Source: Cymodocea nodosa | Lineage: Eukaryota; Streptophyta; Magnoliopsida; Alismatales; Cymodoceaceae | Assembly: GCA_036874045.1 (NCBI GenBank) | Contig: JAZBRI010000010.1 | Span: 3,802,001-3,866,000 of the forward strand | Direction of reading: 5' to 3' | Length of the DNA stretch: 64,000 nucleotides | Part shown: positions 46,370-56,913 of the stretch, one piece after another | Layout: each line of letters begins with the position of its first letter | How positions within the stretch are numbered: the stretch's first letter is position 1 | Program-made: the position numbers and the translations under genes | The notes under the pieces: model-generated | What the model saw: only the letters and a program-made list of their open reading frames with translations | What the model was told of the DNA's origin: nothing | Database searches by the model: none

Positions 46370-48397
46370 TGTAAAATGTCAATTTGTGCATTTTATATAT
46401 GTTAATTCATGCATATTAAGGATTATAAGTCATCATTATATATGTTCTTATAAAGGATTACATGAAAATCATATTTTTAGACATATGCATGAATTAGGGA
46501 TTAAATAGTTGATAATGTACAAATTTATCCTTTATCAATTAAACACCTAGTCAATAGCCCTTGTATTAGACATAATTCTTATAATTCTTCAATGTATGAC
46601 TTTATATACATTGTATGATTGCTAAATCACTTAAATATGATGTTAAACTAAAGAACTTTAAGTAATTCATGTATGTACATGTGAAAAAGTTGTAGACCAA
46701 AACCTTCCTAATTTGGCAACTTTCCATATATGGCAACTCATGCATGCATGTATACTATATTTGCATCATATGATTTATATTCAATGTATATGTGCATCCA
46801 ACTTGGTTTTGAGTTTTATAGGTCAATAAATCATGAAATCAAGGTGGATTAAAGAGGAAAAAACGTGTGCCATTGGATGCAACTTATTGGAGCCCAAGCA
46901 ACAAAAGCCTAAAGTATTTAAAGTGTTTGACCACTCAATTCTAGGCTATCTCCTCCTCTTCCAACACATTGCAGCCAGCGGTTCTAGCCATTCCAGCATC
47001 TTCATCTGGAAAGTCCCATCTTCCCCTTGATCTTGAACAAGCTCCCTTCAAGAATGGTGAGCTTTGGCGTCTTCCACTCCTCCTAGAAGACACCTTCTCT
47101 TCAATTCAGATGGCCATACGTTAGGATCTCCTTGGGCGTTCATCTTGGTTGATTGGGAGGCTCGTGTGACTGATTTGGAGTGGAGCAAAAGGTTAGTATC
47201 TTCAGGGTTGAGTCATCAGAAGCACCATTCTTAGATGTGGAAGCCAAAGTTGTGGGTCTTCGAGGCAAGATCTTGAGGACATGCACCACTCTTCTTCAAG
47301 GCAACCTTAGAAGTTCCACTTGGACGTGCTATAGGTGGTGACAGCCCTGTGGAGCATCGATTTCAAGGATTTTGGGGAGTCATTGCTTGAAGAAACGTGG
47401 AGGATTAAAAGGTATGATTGAAAGGAGAGATCCTCAGACTAGTTTTCATGTTTTACAATTTTATATGTATGAGTATAGTTTGAGTATGTGGAAGAACGAA
47501 ATTCTATGCATAAATCTTTGTTTCAAATGTTCTAAATTAAATATTATATATATTTTTGATGTTAATTGATATAAGAATTGAGTTCATAACATATGTTTCG
47601 TGTGAATGATTATGATGGTGTAAATTGTGAAGGTAGTTTTCCGTTTCTTAGATGGCTAGAATGTTAGTAGCTTTTCTTCGAATTGTATGCACGTGTTTGT
47701 CATTTGAAAATTCTTTTTTTTGTTTCATTTTGTAATTATAATGAGTGTAGAACAATTTTACAAAGTTTTAGAATTTTTTAGAATGTTTTTTGAGGCTTTT
47801 CGATTTTATTTTGTGAAGGTATCAGCAGTTTTGAGTCTCTGTTGAGTGCTAGTTCTGAGCTCGACGCCTGTGCTGTGCTTGCATCGTGTAGTTTGTGGAA
47901 TTCAGATCTGTAAATTTTCCTTGTTAGTATAACAGATCTACTTTCAAGGCGCGCTTATTTTGTAGCATTTCATGAAGATTTGATAGAGGTTTGATTTTTG
48001 CACCGAAGGTGTGTTTTTGGAAAGTTTCCATAACTGTCTGCGCCCCTTTCTTAAATAAGATATTGCCAGCGTTTTAATTTGTGTTAATCCACAAAATCAC
48101 TACCATTTGAAAGATATTCCAAGGATCTTTCCAACCGTTATTTATTCTAGATTTTTAAACATTCAAGTTGGAAGTTATTGGAGTTAAAAGTCAAGCATAA
48201 ATTCTGTGATTTTCAGATTAATACTCATTGATTTCTTTAATATCTTATCATAACTAATTGGATTTTGGGGTAATCTTATAAACCTTAATTGTGTTACGAA
48301 ATTTGTATATTAATATTAAGTAATTAGAGTTTAATTATATGTGGATATTTAATTAGATAATCATTTTAATAAAAATTATTTAAGACAAACTCCTTGT
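46370..48397 (+). repeat. Athila-like LTR, family A, 3'-truncated (copy f)
   Basis: Starts TGTAAAATGTC after a purine tract and follows the other copies until ACTCCTTGT, where they continue GGATTCGACC but this one passes into RNase H sequence. About 120 bases of the LTR end are missing. Confidence 0.85.
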
Positions 48398-48470
48398 CAA
48401 TTACATCATGTCATATGCTATGCTAGTAAAACTTTGAATGAAGCTCAAGTAAATTATACTACCACAAATT
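48398..48470 (+). pseudogene. Short gypsy RNase H fragment
   Basis: Plus-strand translation gives VICYASKTLNEAQVNYTT, the strand before the RNase H Glu in Athila-like elements (compare [18 protein letters not shown] at 35892). It is under 80 bases long and joined on both sides to unrelated sequence, so it is a filler fragment from rearrangement. Confidence 0.65.
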
Positions 48471-48885
48471 ATACCATCATGTCATCTATGACAATTACAT
48501 CTTCTTTTTGTTGTAGGAGCTTAGTGGCAACATAATAGCTATCTCCTAACTCTATGATTCTCTCTATATTCCTCATGGACTCTTCTATAGAACTACTACT
48601 AACATGAGAGCAATCACAAACATCATTTCTTTCATCAATATGAGATTTATGCATATCAAAATCGTAAGAAAATTCACCATCATGCAAGACGTCATATTCA
48701 TCACTAACATGAGTTGTTTCTTCTATTGGTTGAATTTTTATATTAAATAACTTGTTGGTACATATGCTTTCATCATGACCTTTTACATGGCAATAAGAAC
48801 AAGCACTTTCAGATAAAAAATCATTTATAAACTTAAAAGGATCATCATGATGAAAATTTGACATACTTGTAAGAAATTTAAGCAA
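48469..48885 (-). pseudogene. ORF1 of Athila-like family C: zinc-knuckle protein
   Basis: 138 residues open on the minus strand, starting about 105 bases after a primer site. A CCHC knuckle CSYCHVKGHDESIC is at about residues 30-43, followed by an acidic region (DEYDVLHDGEFSYDFDMHKS) and EESMRNIERIIELGDSYYVA. There is no capsid domain. The layout, with a knuckle ORF first and no Gag ahead of it, mirrors family A ORF1 at 33083, though the sequences are only distantly alike. It ends at a breakpoint near 48470, so pol is absent. Confidence 0.6.
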
Positions 48886-48990
48886 TAAAATTCACAATTA
48901 AGCACAAGAAAGATATGTTTATGAAAATTTATCAAACAACCAACTAAGAACTTCAAATATGGTAAAAATAAACTAAGCCAAATTGCCAAT

Positions 48991-49007
48991 CCCTGGCAAC
49001 GACGCCA
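48991..49007 (-). promoter_or_regulatory. Primer-binding site, tRNA-Asp type (family C)
   Basis: Minus strand TGGCGTCGTTGCCAGGG, close to the complement of plant tRNA-Asp, six bases from the LTR end. Confidence 0.82.
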
Positions 49008-49013
49008 AAAACT

Positions 49014-50550
49014 TGTTGAGCTATATTTTTAGCTCAAGCTTTACTGCAAGTGCACAGTTCTTTTGGTGTACATGGCAAATACAGGTCATTCTTCCACAAG
49101 GATTGTGTTTATGACTTAATCAACTATTACTCAACTTGTTCTTCAAGCTCTTAGGTATACTTTAGTAAATTAATGACATGTGAATGTAGAATAATCAAAA
49201 TTAACACAAGCTCACAAATCATGCAGTTTCAAGGCAATGTATTGTGGAAAATGGTGATGTGAATCAATTTCTTTACTTATAAATCTATCAACTCATTCAA
49301 TTATAACATGCACACAAGTTCCACGTGATTTCAGAAGTGATATCAATGCATCAATATTGAGGAAAGAAAAATAAAACAAGAAGGTTCAATAGACTATACT
49401 ACTCTATTCAAATTTATACTAAATGCATGCAACTATGCTATTTGCTAATCTAGCTAAACTATACTATACTACTTGCATTAGAAATTCTTTTTGGAGATTA
49501 ATTAGGACAAAATGTGATCTATATAAGATATAACAAACTCAATTAACTACTGAAATTAAAATTAACAACTAGATATAAGTGATAGGTTCTTCATTCAAAT
49601 GAACATCAACACTTATTTTCTTCTTCTTTCAATTCACACCTTCTTCTCAAATGCGCCAAGCCACCATTGATGAGTGTCATTCACTCGTGTGAAAGCCTCA
49701 CCAACAGCCCCAACAATACACGTGAATAGAGGATGCAAATTAGAAGTTGAAAAGAAGAATTAAACATTCATATACATTCATTGAACTCTATCTAGCTAAG
49801 AAGACATATAATTGAGATGTTCACCACCATTTCTCATCAATTCTTCCTTCTATACAAGAAAATAATAAACTCTAAGAGTTGTCACTACCTTAGGAGCTTC
49901 TTATCTTCTTCTCTAGAGCTTTGAATTCAATGGAACTTGGCAGCAAATCCACCTCCAAGCTTGGACGTCTTCTCCTTAGCCCTTGGAATGGTGAATAGCA
50001 TGAATGGATGGTCTCTCTTTGGAAGCACAAGCTTCACCTCCAAGCTTCTTCTCCTCCTTCTTTCTCTCGTTGGAAACACCAAGTTGTTGGCTGAAATTCC
50101 TCTCCCCTTGTATTTATGTTGTTTTGTCTTCTCTCTCTTTGATGTGGCACCTTGGTTTTATCACCAAGCCAATAAGATGCCATAGATCTAGGAGGGCCAA
50201 TAAGGTGTTGGCATGTCCTCTTCTTTAAAGTTTAGTCCACCAACTTTTGATTCTTTACATCTTCTTTGGTCTTTTGCATTAAGCTCCTCCCATATATATG
50301 TTACCTACAATTAATGGAAGTTGAACTCCAAGAGACGTTAGCTAACATAGGACATGCAAAATAAATCAATGTGTTCCATGTAAAATTATATCCAATGGGG
50401 GATGCATGTGTTAATTAAATTTCTATATTGCACTATATTTCAAGACTTATATTACCCATAATTAATATCATTTATCCACCATAGATATATAATATCATGC
50501 AAAATTACTTATAAAATTCATTAAAAATGGGCAAAATTAAAGCTTGAACA
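49014..50550 (-). repeat. Athila-like LTR, family C (5' LTR)
   Basis: TGTTGAGC to GCTTGAACA in plus reading, next to the primer site. It has the Athila LTR-end block in variant form (CAAGTGCACAG ... ACAGGTCATTCTTCCACAAGG at about 49048-49103). The outer end is placed by the TG..CA rule and by where family A sequence resumes. Small frames at 49937-50228 have no support as genes. Confidence 0.65.
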
Positions 50551-50627
50551 AACATATATAATGATGACTTATAATCCTTAATATGCATGAATTAACATAT
50601 ATAAAATGCACAAATTGACATTTTACA
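50551..50627 (-). repeat. Athila-like LTR, family A, first 76 bases (copy g)
   Basis: ACATATATAATGATGAC to CATTTTACA matches the start of the family A LTR on the minus strand and is followed by CACCCCCATACCT, the purine tract. The rest of this 3' LTR is gone, replaced by the family C LTR. Confidence 0.82.
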
Positions 50628-52230
50628 CACCCCCATACCTAGTCTTTGCTTGTCCCTTAGCAAAGGACTAAAGCTAAACAATGATAACACAAAGCCCATA
50701 TAAAAGTACATTCATTAAAAACCAAAAACAAACAAACTAATAAATAAATAACAAAAATAAAACTAACCTAGGCCACTTTCGTAGGGATCACGACTACACT
50801 TAGCATGTGTAGCAAGCCTTTAAACCCCTAGGTCACCCTAGTGGTGGAGTTGTGTCTCTAGAGGGTTTTCAGTAGATATACCCACAAAATCCAAAACATA
50901 ACATAAAACAATACAATTAAAAGATAAAAACAACAAAAATATGCTCTTGGTTTCCTAAACATGGATAAAGTTGCTCTTAAGTAGTCTTGACCTATTAGCT
51001 TCACCTTTATTCAATCACCTCTCACCTTTCTAGATTGGATTCAAATAATCATTCAATTTCCATCCTAAGAAAGTAAAGTACTATATAAATAGGTGTATGT
51101 GAAATTGGCCAAGACTAAGAAATAACCTACTCAACTCTCTCCAAGTTACCTAGGTAATCCCAAAGGTCTATCCTTGAGTCTATTATCCTTTTATTTTGAC
51201 TCTCTCTTTTTTCATTTTTTTTTCTCTCTCTATTATTACCTCCTACTCCAGCACCTTTTTATGCGACCACAATCCCTTACTTAGGGGAAAGTTGACTAGT
51301 TACTCAGTAGCTTTTCTAAGAACAAGTAATCAATCTCTCCTACTTTTTCTTTTCTCTTCTTTTTTTTCTTTTTTTTTTCTTTTTTCTTGTTTTTTTTTTT
51401 CCTCTCCCTAGCCTTCTACCCTTAAGAGTGCCTCCTACATCATTGTGTAGGAATGGGCAATTTTACCTTAGCCTTTTTATTCTACCCTTCTCATAGGACA
51501 ACCCCAAGGTATATTCCTAAGTTTTTACCTAAGTTTCCCTTCAAGAGGAGTGGTTCCTTCCTAGTCAAGGCCTCATGTAAGTGCAATACTACATAAAAGC
51601 TCAAAAATATGGATGGTTTTCAATTTTATTCTTCTCCTCCCCTTAAGGTTCAAGGTTTCTTTCCTAAAGGATTCACTTTTAGGTCTCAATTATACCTAAA
51701 AGAACTCTATCCATTAGGGCCTATGAGCATTTATAAAACAAAATAAACAAGAAAAAGTACAAAATTGAAAAAAAACTATCGTCAAATGCCTCCCCCCCAT
51801 ACCTAAATTTTGCATTGTCCCCAATGTAAAAGAAATCATTTAGGTAATAAGATAAAAAGCATGAAGACGACAAAAACAAAAGAAATAAACTATGACAAGC
51901 AAGGACAGATTACATGCCCATACCTAGCATGTAATCCATATGCACATGTGTAAATTTAAATTGTATTATTCCTAAAACATACAATGGAGATTGAGTAGTA
52001 TGTTGAAGAAATAATGTTCAATACATGTATCATTCAAATGCATCATATAGAAATAAGGTGAAGAGTGCGTACCTTGCTTGATGAAGAAAAAAATAACTAC
52101 AAAACTAACAAACATATCAAAACAGAAAAGAAATTTATATAAACAGAACTATAGCATGCGATTAAGAATAAATGTATTAATAAAAAGAAATTTTTGTTTT
52201 TGTTTTTTATTATTATTTATATATATCTAC
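50628..52230 (-). other. Family A 3' untranslated region, second copy
   Basis: Reverse-complement match to 39155-40738, with the same three TAGGTATGGG-type motifs (as CCCATACCTA at 50633, 51798 and 51919) and the same pyrimidine-rich stretch (51200-51410). Confidence 0.78.
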
Positions 52231-53628
52231 TCATGCAGATGGTGAAGGGTTAGTTCCTGAAGTCTCTCCTTGTGTCAAATGCACACCTGCCAAGCGGGGA
52301 TTTGGTATAGTGTTACTTGGTAATTCTCCCCGTGCTCTACCTCCAGATGAAGTAGACAACCTATCAAACTTTGCTTCTAATCCCTTAATGATTTGGTCAT
52401 GGCTAGCTAAAATGAGATTTACTTGTCCGCTAACTTGAATTAGGGATTGAATCCCTTTCTCCATTTTAGTGAATGTTTTCTCTAAAGTGGACATTCTATC
52501 ACTTAAATTTGGCTAAGTGGGTCCATGATGCTCAGTGCGGTTTCTAGGTGCTTCCAATTGTTGCCACGAAAAATTGGGATGGTTTCTCCATCCCGGGGTA
52601 TAGTGTGATGACGGTTGGAATGATCTTTGTCCCATACCAATGGTATTGACTTCCTCAAACTATTGTCCTTGCATTGCATGGCATTCTTCCATTATGTGCC
52701 CAGGAATTCCACATGCTATACACTTGACTTCAATCACTTTATCTTTTCCCTTTTGTTGACTTATAATCAGATCTTCTACTTTTTTAACCATGGATGACAT
52801 CCTAGCTTCCATGCCTACCATGGGGTCTATTGTGTGCATTCCCCTTGCCAAAGTTCTGTCAAATATTCTATCTGATGAACTTTCCATTTCCATTGTTCTC
52901 TCAGCAAGGTCCACAAGTCTATCCCATGCACTGACTTCATCTAATCTCATGAATCGTCTAGGACATACAGATTCTAACATCAACTTGGTCTAATAATCCA
53001 ATCCTTCATAGATTACTTGACACTGTCTTGATTTAGGTAGACCATGATTTGGACATCTTGCCACTAATCTATTGAAACGTTCAAAATATTTCCAAAAGGG
53101 TTCATTGGTTTGCTAGCAGATGTTTAGAATAGCATTCTTAGCTTGAATGGTCTTATGCAAAGGATGAAATTTCTTAATAAAGACAGCACAAAAATTAGTC
53201 CAAGTACAAATGGAATTAACAGGAAGGGTGTTCAACCATAGCTTTGCCTCATCTCGAAGAGCGAAAGGAATAAATCTCAACTTTATTGCATCCACAAGTA
53301 CTTCAGGTTGATTAATCATGTTGTAAACATCATTAAAGTCATTTAGAAATGCATATGCATCTTCCTTATCTAGTCCATGAAATCTAGGCAACTGATTGAC
53401 ATAATTCATATGCAATTGAAATTTATGTCCATCTACTTGAGGTAATACAAGACAAGAGAGATGGTCATGTATTTGAGGATAGCAGATGTCCTCAAAAGAA
53501 GGTAATTGTTGGTTTCTACCTTGGTCTCCCATCCTTACAAGCTCTTCTAACACACTAACTTCTTCTTCTAAAGGGGTTTGTCTAATTAATCTAGATGCAC
53601 TATCTCTCACCCACTTAGAAGATTGCAT
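52231..53628 (-). pseudogene. Family A Gag, second copy
   Basis: About 93 percent like the plus-strand Gag by eye over all 466 codons: SSKWVRDSASRLIRQTPLEE, LPRFHGLDKEDAYAFLNDFN, CIACGIPGHIMEEC, GELPSNTIPNP. Stops stand at 53113-53115, 52990-52992, 52660-52662 (all TAG) and before the last segment. Three of these positions are Gln codons in the other copy, and the last stop is shared. On its 5' side 170 bases match the region after integrase in the other copy, then an LTR fragment follows instead of pol. Confidence 0.85.
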
Positions 53629-53800
53629 ACACTAACAATATCACAAAAGAAATATTTTGATAACAAAAAGTACAAATGACACTTACAATGGAATAGTCTC
53701 TGATCCCAATACCTACATGTTAGATAGGTAAGTACATAATTGAAAAAACAAGATTTACATAATGACAAAATCAACAAAAAGAAATAAGAGTAATTACATC

Positions 53801-54414
53801 TAAAACAACTATTTAAATTAAAGAAATAAAGATTTAACAAAGATCCTAAACGTGCATACATTTATAAATTAAAAATACCTAAATACTCATACACATTTGA
53901 TATGAAAATATGTTTACAAGTATGAGGATCTCTCCCTTCTCTTTTACCTTTAATTCATCCACTTCTCTTCAAGCATTTGATCCCTATTTGATGATGAACC
54001 ACTTTGTCCGCTCCTCTACAAGGTTGTCACCACTTGCAAATCACGTCTAAAGGGGAACCGCCTATGTTTGCTTTGGAGAAAATGGGTTGCACGTCGTCAA
54101 TCCACTTCCAAGATATACAGATTTGTTGGCTTTCCTCTCAATTTTGATGCTTCCTATTACCTCATCTTGAAGATCACGTCCCAAGCTCTTCCAATGCTGC
54201 ACATGTGCCTCCAATACCATCGATTTCACTCGTGGAGGTCCTTCCGTATGTCGTCTTGGAGTAGAGTGAAGGAGGTCTTCTAGTATGAGGGGGAAGGCGC
54301 CTAAGCTCACCAATCTTGGAGGAAAACTCTTCCAAAATCTTGGGTGGAAGAGGATGGACGAAAGTTGGAGTTGGAGTTCTTGCCCTTGCGTGGAGGAGAA
54401 AGAGGAGATATTGT
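53801..54414 (-). repeat. Internal fragment of subfamily B LTR
   Basis: Reverse complement of about 12833-13455 of the solo LTR, for example GAGATCCTCATACTTGTAAA. It is joined to Gag upstream sequence at a shared AGTTGTTTTA, which suggests a microhomology joint. The other end passes into a short poly(A)-rich filler at 54430-54490. Confidence 0.78.
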
Positions 54415-55604
54415 TAGGGTATCCAACAACTAACATGCAAGGAAAAAAAAAATTATATATTGTTTTCATATTAAAAAAAAAAAAAAAACTGTCGTCAAAT
54501 GTCTCCCCCCATACCTAAATCTTGCATTGTCCTCAATGTAAAAGAAAGTATTTAGGCAATAAGATAAAAAGCATGAAGACGAAAAAAATAAAAGAAACAA
54601 ACTATGACAAGCAAGGAAAGATTACACCCCCATACCTAGCATGTAATCCATATGCACATGTGTAAATTTAAATTGTATTATTCCTAAAACATACAATGGA
54701 GATTGAGTAGTATGCTAAAGAAATAATGTTCAATATATGTATCATTCAAATGCATCATAAAAAAATAAGGTTAAGAGTGCATACCTTGCTTGATGAAGAA
54801 AAGTAATAAACTACAAAACTAATAAACATGTCAAAATAGAAAGGAAAATATATATAAAGCACACAAACAACAAAAATAAAATTTTTTTTATAATAATTTA
54901 TTATTATTTTTTTTAAAATATTTTTTATTATATTATTATTATTATTACTAGTTATCGATAATGATAAGCACAATTGATTAAATGAGCAACCATAATTAAT
55001 TCAAGCAGTTAAGTTTTTGGTAATACTAGTAGTTTGCAATACAATAAAAGAATTGAAAACCAATCATTTTTAATTCCACTTAAGACCGCATTTTCCTTAA
55101 CTCATTAAATTACAAGATCCTACATTCATGCCACTATGATCAGCATAAAACACAATGTATTTTATCAATAAAACATCAAATTCATCCAAAGTTTAAATAT
55201 AATAAGCACACACAAAATTTTACAAATTAAATTGTGCTACTATTACTTCAAGATTTTCTACGGAAATTCATACAACTTAGAAATTCACACAATATTCATC
55301 TAAAAGGTAATTACTTCTAGTTTCTACAAAAAATCAGAGACAAAAATTGCCAAAACTGAAGTATTGTCAAAATCATGTGAAACTCAGATAACTCAGAATT
55401 CGTAATCTGCAGAACATGTCATTTTAGAAAAATTCTCCAGAAATGTATACAAATCCAAATACAATGTATAGTACCTTGTTTGAAAGATAAACTCCTATAG
55501 TTTCATAGAAAATTTACAAAATAATTTTTAAATCAATATTTAATTGCATTTTTGATTATAAGTATGCAGATAAAGAGAAATACCAGAAAAACTGCATCCA
55601 TATG

Positions 55605-55770
55605 GAGTTTGGAAGGTTAGCCACCTAACCTTCCGGAAAGGAAAAATTTTCAGAAGGTTAACTGTTAACCTTCCAAAGAGCAGTAAAACATGAAGATTTC
55701 AGAAGGTGAACTGCCTAACCTTCCGAAATGGCAAAAAAATTTTCGGAAGGTTAGAGGGAAACCTTCCGAT
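55605..55770. repeat. Palindrome cluster, CGGAAGGTTA class, minus-strand copy
   Basis: Four units of GGAAGGTTA..TAACCTTCC form, such as GAAGGTTAACTGTTAACCTTC (about 55652-55672), match those at 44001-44125 in reverse order; a fourth at about 55743 (TTCGGAAGGTTAGAGGGAAA) is partly eroded. Confidence 0.82.
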
Positions 55771-56159
55771 TTGGCTGAAAGCTTAATCTCTCAATTTGAA
55801 AAAATCACACAGAAATTTATACAACTCCAAAATTCACAAATAAATACTTTTCTGAAAGCTAATTACTTGTAGTTTTTATAAAAAATTAGAGATAAAAATT
55901 TCCAAAACTGAATTATTATCAAAATCATGTAAAACCTTAGACAACTCAAATCCATAATCTACAGAATACATCATATTAGAAAACTTCCCCAGAAATATAT
56001 ACAAATCCAAATACAATATATAATACCTTGTTGGAAAGGTAAACTCGTGTAGTTTCATGAAAAAAATTCAAAAATAAGTTTTATTCAAATATGTATCTGC
56101 AGTTTCAAATATAAGAATTCAGATAAAACTGTTCTACACCAGAAAATAACCATCCGAAA

Positions 56160-56275
56160 AATATCAGCGAAAATAACTATCCGATTTTACTGTTCAATCG
56201 AATAGTTATGGGTGTAACTATCCGATTTTACTGTACAATCAGATAGTTATGCCCATAACTATCCGATTTTCATAA
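56160..56275. repeat. Palindrome cluster, CGGATAGTTAT class, minus-strand copy
   Basis: Three units such as CGAATAGTTATGGGTGTAAC and CAGATAGTTATGCCCATAAC followed by TATCCG. It has the same class and place as 43524-43645. Confidence 0.82.
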
Positions 56276-56890
56276 TGTTTGTTAAATCTGATATGCTAAC
56301 TTTAAAAAATCACACATAAATTTATATAAATCCGAATGAAGCATATAAATACTCGTTGGAAAGATAATTTCATCTAGTTTCTTGAAAAAATCACTGAATT
56401 AAATTTTAAATACTTTCATAATATCATATTTTCAAAATTCATTAGCAGAAACCTATCCAGAATTCTGTAAAACTTCCCTGTTTTCTAAGATTTTTATCTT
56501 TTAACATACTAATCAGAATTTTATACATAAGTACTCAAAAGAAATCTCAGAAACCGAGTATTTCAGGAAAAATATCATAAAAATGAGTTCTAATCTCGTG
56601 CACATCAAAAAATTTAAATTTCAGACAGATTTTGTCTTAATAATTTGTATACAAAGATTATCATTACTCTATTAAGCTACTTGTTACCACTTATATAATT
56701 TAATCAAACATGTAACAAGCAATTCAGATAACAAAGAATTAAACAAATAGAACGGCCAATCCATATCCATTTCTTTGCAAACAAACAAAGAAAAATAATA
56801 ACTCAACAAGAAAACAAATAAAACTAAAACAATTTAAAGGATATTAAATCTTGCAAATCATCTAATAAATCATTTTAAAGCATCAAAACT

Positions 56891-56907
56891 CCCTGGCAAC
56901 GGTGCCA
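56891..56907 (-). promoter_or_regulatory. Primer-binding site, tRNA-Asp type (family A, minus)
   Basis: Minus strand TGGCACCGTTGCCAGGG, six bases inside the LTR end at 56914. Confidence 0.85.
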
Positions 56908-56913
56908 AAAACT

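Larger units (their letters stand above)
40739..48397 (+). mobile_element. Coding-free family A derivative (LARD-like)
   Basis: LTR e, primer site, about 1.85 kb of leader, 3' untranslated region, purine tract (46357-46369) and LTR f. At about 44760-44850 the leader passes through a TAA-rich repeat straight into 3' sequence. Everything from ORF1 to the end of Gag is absent. The cis signals for reverse transcription are kept, so it could be copied with proteins from a full element. The same junction occurs in minus-strand copies near 31020-31090 and 54890-54965. Confidence 0.8.
54415..56913 (-). mobile_element. Internal region of the coding-free family A derivative, third copy
   Basis: Minus-strand leader from the primer site (56891-56907) through palindromes at 56160-56275 and 55605-55770, the TTA-rich deletion junction (54890-54965), and 3' sequence up to the GTATGGGGGG motif at about 54505. 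Left of that the 3' region is cut off by the LTR B fragment. Confidence 0.78.

Noticed and set aside
40739..48397. An env-like gene between pol and the 3' LTR, as described for some Athila elements
   Set aside because: The ORF in that position in the pol-bearing copy is Gag, by its capsid domain and CCHC knuckle; no signal peptide or transmembrane segment was seen.
49937..50228. Hydrophobic frames in LTR C resembling a small membrane protein
   Set aside because: Leu/Phe-rich from CTT/CTC runs; antisense to the LTR and without a homologue I recognise.
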